A stretch of 24,470 bases of DNA. It comes from a virus. The stretch covers positions 1-24,470 of the IMG/VR virus record IMGVR_UViG_3300020129_000124; one strand, 5' to 3'. The position numbers were made by a program, and so were the translations under genes. Positions 1-6,786 of the stretch are shown here, piece after piece. A model generated the notes under the pieces. That model worked only from the letters and a program-made list of their open reading frames with translations, searched no databases and had not been told where the DNA came from. Every line of letters starts with the position of its first letter. Within the stretch, counting starts at the first letter, position 1.

Positions 1-1425
1 GCAGGAGAGCAATCTTCGCCTTTGGTGCCGGTGGCGCATGCCGCGAACGAAGTTTCGTCGGAATCCGTGCCGACCTCTCATGCGGCCAATGAGGTTTCCT
101 CGCCAGCGGTCAACACCGAGCACCTCGCAGGCGAACAATCGACGCCAATAATCCCGACCGAGCACCTGGTCGGCGAGCGCTTCGACGGCACGGACCCAAC
201 GTCTCACGCGGCCAACGAAGTATCGACCAGCACCGTTTACGCCGAGCACTTGGTCGCAGAGCAATCTGGGCCGACCGTGCCGGTGGCTCATGGCGCGGGC
301 GAGCAGTCGGCGCAATCCGTACAGACCTCGCACGCCGCGAATGAAGTGTCGGGCGAGACTGTTTACGCCGAGCACCTCGCCAGCGAGCGCAGCGATGGCG
401 TCGATCCGGTCGCGCACCTGGCCGGCGAAGCCTCAACAGGCACCACGCCGACCGAGCATCTTGCGGGCGAAGCATCCGACCAGCGCGACCCAGTGGCGCA
501 CGGCGCCGGCGAACGCGGTGACGCCAACGTCCCGACCGAGCACCTGGCGAACATCAATGGCGACGAGACAATCCCGGTCGCGCATGGCGCCAGTGCAGCG
601 CAGGCGGTGGGCGACACGCTGTTGAATTTGGCCCATGGCGCTGGTGCGCAAGGTGGCAGCGGCGTCCCTGCCGAGCACTTGGCGGGAGAGCAAGGCGGTC
701 CCAGCACCCCAGTCGAGCACCTCGCCGGCGCACAGTCGTCCGAAGGCGTTCAGACCTCGCATTCCGGCAATCTGCAATCAAACCGGCTCGTCCAGGCTGA
801 GCACCTGGCCGGCGTGCGTGAAGACGGCTCCGACCCAGCAGCTCACCTAGTCGGACTTCAGGAGGACCGGACAATTCCGGTCGCGCATCGCGCCGCGGTC
901 AATGGCGACGAGACGGTCCCCGTTTCTCATGACGGCACGGTCACGCAGTCGATCGGCGACACGCTCGCCCAGGTCGCGCATGGAGCGACGGTCGCGGGCG
1001 ATCGCGCCGACCCCGTTGCGCACGCCGCCAGGGCGCAAGGCGATCAAGGACCGCAAATATCGCGCACCGGCGATCTGCGCTCGCATTCTGGCGTCGAAAC
1101 TTCCCACGTTGCGGCCGTGCGGTCCGATAGCACGCTGCCAGTCAGCCACTTCGGCGGTCTGATCTCGGCCGGGGTCAACTTCGTCGGCGAGCATCTCGCG
1201 CGAGTTGCTGCCGCTTGGGGCATTCCGATTTCCAGGCCAGGCCGAAACCTCTTCAATCGGCCTCGCCTTAACGCTATCGATTCGCAGGCTGTGCTTCTGG
1301 CGCAAAAAAACGAAGCGAACCTTGCCGCGACCAAGGCGCAGGCGGACCTTAGCGCCACCAAGACGGAGGCCACGCTTGATGCTACAAAGTCGCAAGCCGA
1401 CCTGAAGGGTGAGGTGGACGAATGA
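1..1425 (+). CDS. Repetitive 14-residue-repeat protein (5' end outside window)
   Basis: The frame is open from base 1 and residues before the first possible start (TTG at 22) already fit the repeat, so the gene begins upstream. Residues encoded by 25-1176 form 27 tandem units, nearly all 14 residues, with consensus V/D-P-x-x-H-x-A-x-E-x-S-x-x-x. Variants include TSHAANEVS, TEHLAGEQS and PVAHGAGE. His at position 5 is kept in almost every unit. Two places (571-663 and 916-1008) carry a 31-residue double unit containing GDTL. A short non-repetitive stretch follows, then a Lys/Ala-rich helical tail of four 9-residue repeats. The stop overlaps the next start by ATGA. Its place before the connector genes suggests a virion protein such as a head decoration or fibre protein, but I do not recognise the family and that role is inferred from position only. 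Confidence 0.8.
   Translation, partial: AGEQSSPLVPVAHAANEVSSESVPTSHAANEVSSPAVNTEHLAGEQSTPIIPTEHLVGERFDGTDPTSHAANEVSTSTVYAEHLVAEQSGPTVPVAHGAGEQSAQSVQTSHAANEVSGETVYAEHLASERSDGVDPVAHLAGEASTGTTPTEHLAGEASDQRDPVAHGAGERGDANVPTEHLANINGDETIPVAHGASAAQAVGDTLLNLAHGAGAQGGSGVPAEHLAGEQGGPSTPVEHLAGAQSSEGVQTSHSGNLQSNRLVQAEHLAGVREDGSDPAAHLVGLQEDRTIPVAHRAAVNGDETVPVSHDGTVTQSIGDTLAQVAHGATVAGDRADPVAHAARAQGDQGPQISRTGDLRSHSGVETSHVAAVRSDSTLPVSHFGGLISAGVNFVGEHLARVAAAWGIPISRPGRNLFNRPRLNAIDSQAVLLAQKNEANLAATKAQADLSATKTEATLDATKSQADLKGEVDE
25..1176 (+). repeat. Tandem 42-bp coding repeats with a longer super-repeat
   Basis: Twenty-seven degenerate units in register with the reading frame, 42 bp each apart from two junctions that add 9 bp (the 31-residue double units at 571-663 and 916-1008). 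Bases 1-24 are the end of a further unit. The two 31-residue blocks, each preceded or followed by NGDET-type sequence, lie 345 bp apart and look like copies of one larger duplicated segment. The DNA units are diverged, so selection seems to act on the protein pattern rather than on recent DNA expansion. Confidence 0.85.
1315..1422 (+). repeat. Four 27-bp coding repeats, A-x-L-x-A-T-K-x-x
   Basis: The C-terminus of the repetitive protein is four 9-residue units (ANLAATKAQ, ADLSATKTE, ATLDATKSQ, ADLKGEVDE). Ala, Leu and Lys recur at fixed places, as in an amphipathic helix or short coiled coil. The last unit is degenerate. A helical oligomerisation or docking tail is the likely role, inferred from the pattern. 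Confidence 0.8.
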
Positions 1426-2222
1426 GCGCTGCGGTCAAACAGAACTTCGAAAGCTACGCTGGCGACGCGGCCTATCCGCAGTTCACAACGCGCGACGGCT
1501 CTGGCACGCCGATCGACATCTCCAGCATGGTCGAGATCGTCTGGTCAGCGCAACGCGATGCCGATTCGGCTCCGGTCATCAGCAAGGCGTTCACGCTAGG
1601 CGGCGTTTCCAAGATCAATGGCGGCACGGGCGGGATCTTCCAGCCGAACATCATGACTGGAGAAAGCGCGGCGCTTGTAGGGTTCTACATTCATCGCGCG
1701 GTCCTTACCGACAGCAGCGGCAACGAAACGACCGTCGAGATCGGACGCTGGCAGGTCGGCATCAAACCGATCGCGACCTATAGCGGCGACCCCAGCATCA
1801 ATGAGCGCGATGCCGTGCGCTTCTGGATCAACGACACCGACGTCGACAACGCCCAGATCATGGACGCCGAGATCGACTATGTGCTTACGCAGTTTACCAA
1901 TCCGATGCTGGCGGCGGCGCAGTGCGCGCGCAATCTGCAGGCCAAGTACGCCCGCAAGCCGAACAAGCGCGTCGGAGATCTGCAGATCAGCTGGGGCGAC
2001 ATCGCCAAGGCCTATGCCACGCTGGCTGCAGATCTGGAGGCGCGAGGCAACACGTTCGGCGTCCAGCCCTATTCTGGCGGCATCAGCTGGGCCGACCGCC
2101 TCAAGGTCAATTCCAACACCGATCGCGTGAAGCCGCCCTTCCGCGGCCAGGGCCAGTTTGACAACAAGGCGGGCAAGAACAACACCAGCGAGGAGGCGTG
2201 GAACACGTCGGACGGCTCATGA
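1422..2222 (+). CDS. Head-tail connector protein with extra N-terminal beta domain
   Basis: A 266-residue protein in two parts. The C-terminal half (from about residue 125, SINERDAVRFWINDTD onward) is mainly helical. It resembles HK97 gp6-type head-tail connectors, which form a ring beneath the portal. The N-terminal half (about residues 8-118) has short alternating beta stretches. Its pattern, a polar start with DGSGTPIDISSMVEIVW, recalls the N-terminal beta-sandwich of phage baseplate upper proteins. Connector proteins are usually near 100-200 residues, so this looks like a fusion. The ATG overlaps the upstream stop (ATGA), and the gene stands at the head of the neck cluster. Family assignment is from pattern recognition. 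Confidence 0.6.
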   Translation: MSAAVKQNFESYAGDAAYPQFTTRDGSGTPIDISSMVEIVWSAQRDADSAPVISKAFTLGGVSKINGGTGGIFQPNIMTGESAALVGFYIHRAVLTDSSGNETTVEIGRWQVGIKPIATYSGDPSINERDAVRFWINDTDVDNAQIMDAEIDYVLTQFTNPMLAAAQCARNLQAKYARKPNKRVGDLQISWGDIAKAYATLAADLEARGNTFGVQPYSGGISWADRLKVNSNTDRVKPPFRGQGQFDNKAGKNNTSEEAWNTSDGS

Positions 2223-2380
2223 AATACTGGTGGCTGATCGCGCTCGGTTATCTGTTGCGGCCATTCGGTCGCACGCCGGTCCTATGCACAGGCTACAATC
2301 GCGTCGAGAAGGGTGACGGCTGGCAGCATCTCGTTCCCGATGGGCAATGCGTGCGACTGAAGATCGAGAGGCTTCGGTGA
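2219..2380 (+). CDS. Small membrane-anchored protein, unknown function
   Basis: A 53-residue protein starting at the ATG that overlaps the upstream stop by 4 bases. An in-frame TTG at 2198 would add seven residues, but the overlap start matches the pattern of neighbouring genes. Residues 3-14 (YWWLIALGYLLR) are hydrophobic and could be one short membrane helix or a signal-like anchor. The rest is polar with two cysteines. Its stop overlaps the next GTG start. I do not recognise a family. Coding status rests on overlaps at both ends and the lack of any alternative gene here. Confidence 0.55.
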   Translation: MKYWWLIALGYLLRPFGRTPVLCTGYNRVEKGDGWQHLVPDGQCVRLKIERLR

Positions 2381-2700
2381 GCATCTTCGCAGACGAATTT
2401 ACTGACATGATGACGCAGACGATAACGGTGCAGCCCTTCATCGGCCGCAACGACGAGAACGTGCCGTCTTATGGGCCAGCGAAGACCTATCTCTGCCGCA
2501 TCAACTTCAAAACGCAGAACATCCTCGGGCCAGCGAACCAGTTCGTCCAAGTGCGCGGCCAGGCGTGGCTCGACACGGTCGATCCCATCAGCACGAATGA
2601 TCGCGTGATCTTCCCCGATGGCAGCGAGCCCCAGCTGATGGACGTCAATCAGGAATCGGACGAAGTCGGGCCAGCGTACACAAGCTTCTACTTCCAGTGA
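2377..2700 (+). CDS. Head closure / head-tail adaptor-like protein
   Basis: A 107-residue protein, GTG start at 2377 in a GTGA overlap with the previous stop. In-frame codons upstream (to 2347) are open but belong to the neighbouring gene. The sequence is beta-rich (TITVQPFIGRNDENVPSYG, then VDPISTNDRVIFPDGSEPQ and a closing TSFYFQ strand). This is the size and style of small beta-barrel head closure (stopper) proteins placed between connector and gp10-like genes. Its position in the cluster supports this. No signature motif is decisive, so the call is moderate. Confidence 0.55.
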   Translation: MSIFADEFTDMMTQTITVQPFIGRNDENVPSYGPAKTYLCRINFKTQNILGPANQFVQVRGQAWLDTVDPISTNDRVIFPDGSEPQLMDVNQESDEVGPAYTSFYFQ

Positions 2701-2707
2701 GCGAGCG

Positions 2708-2971
2708 ATGCATCTGAAGATTGGAGAAATTGGTTCGCACGGCGCCAAGGTCTTTCTGGATGGCGAGGAGCGCACCTATGTGGTCGAAGCGAATGAGAAA
2801 GAGCGCTATATCGTGCGCTACAGGACGGACGAGCAAGGCAAGCCGATGCTGGATGCGGCGCGCGAAAACATCATGACGGAGAAGATGCGCGGCGACGTGC
2901 GCATCGAGCTTGATCCCAAGGACGCGTGGGCGCGCGCTTGGCAGGAACGACATGGTCGGGAGAAAGTGTGA
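2708..2971 (+). CDS. Hypothetical protein
   Basis: An 87-residue, charged and soluble protein with no membrane segment or cysteine. It starts 7 bases after the previous stop, with only a weak purine-rich stretch upstream, and its stop TGA shares one base with the ATG of the next gene (TGATG). The N-terminal half alternates short beta-like stretches (AKVFLDGEERTYVVEA, ERYIVRYR) and the C-terminal half looks helical. I do not recognise a family. Position suggests a small accessory protein of the late operon. Confidence 0.6.
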   Translation: MHLKIGEIGSHGAKVFLDGEERTYVVEANEKERYIVRYRTDEQGKPMLDAARENIMTEKMRGDVRIELDPKDAWARAWQERHGREKV

Positions 2972-3285
2972 TGCCGCGCAACGCCATCGCTTTTGAAGTC
3001 TCCGATATCAATTCCGACGAAGGCGCCAAGCCTGGCGCATATGCGTTCATGATCGTCAACGACGAGAAGATCGGCATCCAGCACTCCTGTCCGTGCGGTT
3101 GCGGCATGCGTAGCGCGATGTGGTTTGCAGGTACGGAGACGAAGCATGCTGGTGGTCCGGAGTGGAGCGCTAGCGGAGAGTGGCCTAAGGTGACGCTGAG
3201 CCCTTCGATCGGCATCAATCCGAAAGACGAGAAGGGGTATCACTGGCACGGGTATCTTACGAACGGCGTCTGGACGGAGGGATAG
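2971..3285 (+). CDS. DUF6527-like putative zinc-binding protein (first copy)
   Basis: A 104-residue protein starting at the ATG in the TGATG junction. In-frame codons back to 2926 are open but lie inside the upstream gene. It has a cysteine-rich cluster at residues 38-44 (HSCPCGCG), then VTLSPSI, and ends with HWHGYLTNGVW. This His/Cys layout and the final W-H-G-x-x-T-N-G motif match what I know of DUF6527, small proteins often carried by phages and thought to bind zinc. The function is unknown. A second protein with the same end motif lies at 5702-6052. As I recall, related domains occur beside bacterial multi-ubiquitin genes, but none of those partners is seen here. Confidence 0.7.
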   Translation: MPRNAIAFEVSDINSDEGAKPGAYAFMIVNDEKIGIQHSCPCGCGMRSAMWFAGTETKHAGGPEWSASGEWPKVTLSPSIGINPKDEKGYHWHGYLTNGVWTEG

Positions 3286-3286
3286 A

Positions 3287-3754
3287 TTGGCACCGGCGTT
3301 CAAGACCTACAGAACTGCCAGCGGGCGCAGCATCAGCCAGACTCTCAGCAAGGTGGGAGATCGCGCGTTCTTTCTTTTGGGACGCGAACTCTATCTCGAG
3401 GCGCAGGGTATTATGACGGCCAGCGGTCCGCTGGTGCCAGTTGACACTGCCGCGCTCAAGGGCAGCGGCTATGTCAAGCCGCCCGAGCGTGATGGCAACA
3501 AGGTCACGGTCGAGCTTGGCTACGGCGGCCCCGCGGCGCAGATCAACCCGAAGACGGGCCAGAGCACCGATGGCTATGCGCTGTTCGTGCATGAGAACCT
3601 CGAGGCGCACCATCCGGTCGGCGGCGCGAAATATCTCGAATTGCCGTTCAATCAGGCGACACATGGTATGGGCGCGCGCATCGCAGAGAACTTGAAGACC
3701 AAGATCGCGGCCGGCGACCTTGGTCCGTCGCCCGAAGAGGTGAAGACTCCATGA
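3287..3754 (+). CDS. HK97 gp10-like / minor tail-completion protein
   Basis: A 155-residue protein starting at TTG 3287, preceded by a good GGAGGG ribosome-binding site six to ten bases upstream. No ATG or GTG is better placed. It has the usual gp10-family layout: an N-terminal helix, then PVDTAALKGSGYV, a beta stretch (KVTVELGYGG), a YALFVHEN motif typical of these proteins, and AKYLELPFNQA before a C-terminal helix. Family members act at the head-tail joining region or in tail completion. The gene is followed by an ATGA overlap with a tail terminator-like gene, the usual order in siphoviruses. Confidence 0.75.
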   Translation: MAPAFKTYRTASGRSISQTLSKVGDRAFFLLGRELYLEAQGIMTASGPLVPVDTAALKGSGYVKPPERDGNKVTVELGYGGPAAQINPKTGQSTDGYALFVHENLEAHHPVGGAKYLELPFNQATHGMGARIAENLKTKIAAGDLGPSPEEVKTP

Positions 3755-4194
3755 GCGTTTCCCCGGGCGTCAACACCATCGATGCCGTGCAGCTGGCAAT
3801 AGTCCAGGCAGGCCTTGGCCAGAACACGAACTCTGCGGCCGATTGGATGGTCTACAAATGGTCGATGCCGGACTCCGATCCAGCTACGACCAAGACCGTC
3901 GCGGACCGCGCTATCTGCATTTACGACAGTCCCGGCCGTCCAGCCGAGGAAGGCTTCATGATGGACTACCCCGACGTGCAGATCGTGGTGCGCTCCAAGC
4001 CAGACGACTATCGCGCCGCGCGCGATAAAGTGCAGGATATCTTCCTCGCGTTGCATGCGCAGGAGCCGGACATCGATCCGAACTTTGTCTATTTCTATTC
4101 GAAACAGTCGGCGCCGCTGAGCATGGGGATTGACGATCGCCGGCGCATCAAGTTCGCCTGGAACTTCCGCAGCATGCGGAATCGCCCGACGTGA
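3751..4194 (+). CDS. Minor capsid / tail terminator-like protein
   Basis: A 147-residue protein with ATGA overlap at its start. The segment DYPDVQIVVRSKPDDYRAAR followed by a helix (DKVQDIFLALHAQ) is the hallmark of phage minor capsid or tail terminator proteins: a beta strand, then a helix that packs in the ring closing the tail tube. The C-terminal RRRIKFAWNFRSMR strand fits too. Tail terminator genes normally sit right before the major tail protein gene. Here the two are separated by the 7.2 kb accessory cassette, which is unusual. Confidence 0.65.
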   Translation: MSVSPGVNTIDAVQLAIVQAGLGQNTNSAADWMVYKWSMPDSDPATTKTVADRAICIYDSPGRPAEEGFMMDYPDVQIVVRSKPDDYRAARDKVQDIFLALHAQEPDIDPNFVYFYSKQSAPLSMGIDDRRRIKFAWNFRSMRNRPT

Positions 4195-4457
4195 GCGATC
4201 CGATCGACCTCAACTCAAAACGCAAGACCATGCACCAGGTCGCGCTCGTGCACATGGACGATCCAGCGCATCTGCCAGCCGGGCCGTTTACTGTCACCAT
4301 CAGTGACAAGAACGGTAAGCTTTATGAAGCCATCTTTCCCGACGCCAGCGGCGACCTCCCAGCTTCGGCGATGGTGATGGGCACGGTCGGCGTGACCGAA
4401 CTGATGGTGAACCTCTTAACCGGCATGCTGCGCATCACCAGCGGGCGACCGGCGTGA
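4191..4457 (+). CDS. Hypothetical protein before the accessory cassette
   Basis: An 88-residue protein with GTG start in a GTGA overlap and a GTGA overlap at its end. It has no membrane helix or cysteine. The middle reads as beta strands (HQVALVHM, FTVTISDKNGKLYEAIF) followed by a helix near VTELMVNLLTGML. I do not recognise a family. It could be the last of the neck genes or the first of the cassette. Coupling at both ends supports that it is a real gene. Confidence 0.55.
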   Translation: MSDPIDLNSKRKTMHQVALVHMDDPAHLPAGPFTVTISDKNGKLYEAIFPDASGDLPASAMVMGTVGVTELMVNLLTGMLRITSGRPA

Positions 4458-5032
4458 CCGAAGATAGACTTAGGGCGCAGATCGCCACGCTGCACTGGAC
4501 GCTGGGCTCTGGGCTGATCAAGGACTGGGGCGTCGCTCTGGACTGCGGTGCGTACGAAGGCCATTGGGCGCTGGCCATGGCGAAATGCTTCAAGCGCGTT
4601 CTGGCCTTCGAGCCATCGCATTTCAATTTCGTCCGAGCATCAGAGAATTTGCGTGAGCAGCGCAATGTCGAACTCTATGAGATGGCCGTCCTTGACCGAA
4701 CGCGGCGCGCCAAAATGGTTGAGTCCAAAAGCAAGCATAGCGCGGCGCACTATGTTCAGACCGACGACAACGGCGTGCTCGAGGCTTGGGGGATCGATAA
4801 CCTCAACCTTCTGTCCTGTGGGCTCATAAAGTTGGATGTCGAAGGCGCCGAGTTCGAAGCCATCAAGGGGGCGCGGAAGACGATCGACAAGTTCCGGCCC
4901 GTCCTCATCGTTGAGATCAAGGGATTGGAGACACGCTTCGGCCACCCTGTCGGATCCGTGCGTCGGCTGCTGTCAAAGATGCGCTACAGCCAGGTGCACG
5001 CCGCGCGGCCAGACTTCGTATTCGCGAGATGA
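4454..5032 (+). CDS. FkbM-family SAM methyltransferase (first copy)
   Basis: A 192-residue Rossmann-fold methyltransferase with a GTG start in a GTGA overlap. The SAM-binding motif I is at residues 28-35 (ALDCGAYE), the acidic ribose-binding loop at 52-55 (FEPS), the FkbM hallmark IKLDVEGAE at 125-133, and the closing strand PVLIVEI at 149-155. FkbM enzymes usually methylate hydroxyl groups of sugars or polyketides. Among glycosyltransferase-like genes, a sugar O-methyltransferase is the likely role; the substrate cannot be read from sequence. A second, distinct FkbM gene ends the same cassette at 10296-10967. Confidence 0.85.
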   Translation: MTEDRLRAQIATLHWTLGSGLIKDWGVALDCGAYEGHWALAMAKCFKRVLAFEPSHFNFVRASENLREQRNVELYEMAVLDRTRRAKMVESKSKHSAAHYVQTDDNGVLEAWGIDNLNLLSCGLIKLDVEGAEFEAIKGARKTIDKFRPVLIVEIKGLETRFGHPVGSVRRLLSKMRYSQVHAARPDFVFAR

Positions 5033-5700
5033 TCCCACCAATCTTCAACGGGCAGGCTGTCGCCATCGTCGGCGGCGGCACGTCGCTGGATGGCTTCGAC
5101 TTCGCGCAGCTGGACGGCGCCAACGTGATCGCGCTCAACCGCGCCTATGAATTCGTACCGCGTGCATCTGCGCTGTGGTGGTCCGACGCGCTGTTCTTCC
5201 GCAAGCATCGCGAGGCGCTCGAGGCGCACGCGGCCTTCAGCAAGGCCACCGGCAATCTTGGCTATCAGAAGGACGAACTGCCTGGCTGGGTGCACGAGTA
5301 CACCTTCACCGGCCACAGCGGCTTCGACCCCGATCCGCACTGCATTCGCCACGGCAACAACTCAGCGTTTGCCGGGATGCATCTTGCAGTACATTTGGGT
5401 GCAAAATGCATTGTGCTGTTCGGCGTCGACATGCGCCACGGGCCGGATGGAAAGACGCACTTCCATGGCGGGCACGGCACGGTTCACATCGAAGACACGA
5501 TGACGCGCCACATGCTGCCGCTGTTCGCAAGCCTGGCGAAACCGTTGGCCAAGCGCGGAGTGCGCGTGATAAACGCAAGTCAGGATAGCGCGCTGAAGGT
5601 TTGGCCACGCTGTTCGATTGCCGACGGGGTGGCCCTTGTCCAAGAAACATCTTCGCAAGGGCAACTGGCAGAAGTCGATCCGACCAGCGCAGGGCTCTAG
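5029..5700 (+). CDS. MptE/DUF115-like protein, putative transferase
   Basis: A 223-residue protein with ATGA overlap. It begins with a nucleotide-binding-type motif VAIVGGGTSL (residues 11-20), followed by VIALNRAY (33-40), a WWSDALFF segment, and later VLFGVDMRHGPDGKTHFHG (129-147). This G-x-G-x-S-L ... N-R-A ... G-x-D pattern is shared by DUF115/6-hydroxymethylpterin diphosphokinase MptE-like proteins and by some sialyltransferase-like folds. Such proteins are common in phage and surface-sugar clusters. With methyltransferases and glycosyltransferases around it, a role in sugar transfer or nucleotide-sugar handling is inferred; the exact reaction is unknown. Confidence 0.65.
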   Translation: MIPPIFNGQAVAIVGGGTSLDGFDFAQLDGANVIALNRAYEFVPRASALWWSDALFFRKHREALEAHAAFSKATGNLGYQKDELPGWVHEYTFTGHSGFDPDPHCIRHGNNSAFAGMHLAVHLGAKCIVLFGVDMRHGPDGKTHFHGGHGTVHIEDTMTRHMLPLFASLAKPLAKRGVRVINASQDSALKVWPRCSIADGVALVQETSSQGQLAEVDPTSAGL

Positions 5701-5701
5701 C

Positions 5702-6052
5702 ATGCGACTTTCCGAGCTTGATCCACGCTGGCTGTTGAGGGACGGCGTGCGCGTCGGGATCCTGTTCATTTGCCCAGTCAAACGCGTGCGCCATGACGGG
5801 ACACCAAATCCCGCCCCGCATCGCATGGCGTGCTTCTTCCAGGCGCTTCCCCGCCAAGAACAATGCAACATTGTCGTGGCCGAGATTGGAGAAGACGCCG
5901 AGCGTTGGACCCAGCTTTGCAGGGAGGACGTCGCATGGACTTGCACGCCCGAAGCTGGCGCAGCGACATTCGATAACATCTCGATCACGCCATCAATCGA
6001 TGGCGGGACGAATAGCTGGCACGGCTACATCACAAACGGCGAGATCAAGTGA
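5702..6052 (+). CDS. DUF6527-like protein (second copy)
   Basis: A 116-residue protein starting at the ATG one base after the previous stop; upstream in-frame codons to 5618 overlap the previous gene and are unlikely. It begins MRLSELDPRW, typical of a widespread phage protein family, and ends with ITPSID...SWHGYITNGEI, the same end motif as the protein at 2971-3285. Unlike that protein it lacks the tight CPCGCG cluster. It keeps FICPVKRV and scattered cysteines, so metal binding may be altered. Its GTGA overlap with the next gene places it inside the cassette's coupled operon. Function unknown. Confidence 0.65.
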   Translation: MRLSELDPRWLLRDGVRVGILFICPVKRVRHDGTPNPAPHRMACFFQALPRQEQCNIVVAEIGEDAERWTQLCREDVAWTCTPEAGAATFDNISITPSIDGGTNSWHGYITNGEIK

Positions 6053-6786
6053 AAGCGTGCATCGGGATCCCGCCGCTCGATGACTATCCTTATCATGCGG
6101 TGATCGCTGGTCTCTCGAGGCTGGGCTACACGTGCGAGCCCGCCACAGTGAAGCATGAGGCCGACATTCTCGCAGTGTGGTCGCCGTGGATGGGCTCGTA
6201 CCGACAGCAACTGCAGATCCTGTTCGCCGCCGCTGAAAAGCCCGTGATCGTGATGGAGAACGGCTGGCTGTCGCCGATGGCGCACCGTCCCTACTACCAG
6301 ATCGCTCTCGACGGATGGAACGGGACCGGCACGTTCCCGGCCGGCGGTGCTGAGCGCTGGGCGTCGTTCGGCGTGCACGAATCGCCATGGAAGATCGGCG
6401 GCGCGTACGAGCTTGTGATCGGCCAGCGCGGTCACCCCAAGGACCAGCGCACGGCCCCGCCCGATTGGCACATGGGTTTGGGCTTCCCGGCCGACCGCCA
6501 AATCGTGCGCCGTCCCAGGGTCACCACAAGGCCGCTGGCGGCCGATCTCGCCGGGGCATCTGTGTGCCACGTCTGGTCCAGCAACGCGGCCAGCCACGCT
6601 GTGGTGGCGGGCGTGCCGGTGATCCAGCACGGTCCGAACCTCATGGTGTCGGCCATGGCGTCCAAGCCTGGCGATCCCATCTTTCGCGGCGAGCGCCAGC
6701 CAGAACTGATTCGGCTGGCATGGGCGCAGTGGAATTTGGACGAGATACGCTCAGGCGAGCCTTTCGCAAGATTGTTGCGCCGGTGA
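6049..6786 (+). CDS. Glycosyltransferase-like protein (paralogue A)
   Basis: A 245-residue protein with GTG start in a GTGA overlap. An N-terminal segment resembles a Rossmann-like half (MKACIGIPPLDDYPYHAVI, then ADILAVWSP and EKPVIVMENGW). Near residues 171-192 it has VCHVWSSNAASHAVVAGVPV, a GT-B-style donor-site pattern (small residues, then A/V-x-A-G-V-P). Genes at 6783-7610 and 8143-9006 share this C-terminal pattern, so the three look like distant paralogues. The style recalls capsule-type Kdo or glycerophosphate transferases. Sugar transfer is inferred and the substrate unknown. Codons are G+C rich (about 70% in a sampled 60-base stretch). Confidence 0.6.
   Translation: MKACIGIPPLDDYPYHAVIAGLSRLGYTCEPATVKHEADILAVWSPWMGSYRQQLQILFAAAEKPVIVMENGWLSPMAHRPYYQIALDGWNGTGTFPAGGAERWASFGVHESPWKIGGAYELVIGQRGHPKDQRTAPPDWHMGLGFPADRQIVRRPRVTTRPLAADLAGASVCHVWSSNAASHAVVAGVPVIQHGPNLMVSAMASKPGDPIFRGERQPELIRLAWAQWNLDEIRSGEPFARLLRR

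Noticed and set aside
25-1176. CRISPR-like array
   Set aside because: Repeats are 42 bp, diverged, without separate spacers, and stay in one reading frame, so they are coding tandem repeats.
6387-6782. N-terminal extension of paralogue B by 132 codons
   Set aside because: This stretch codes for paralogue A in another frame and the extension is Arg/Pro/Gly-rich noise; GTG 6783 in a GTGA overlap is the better start.
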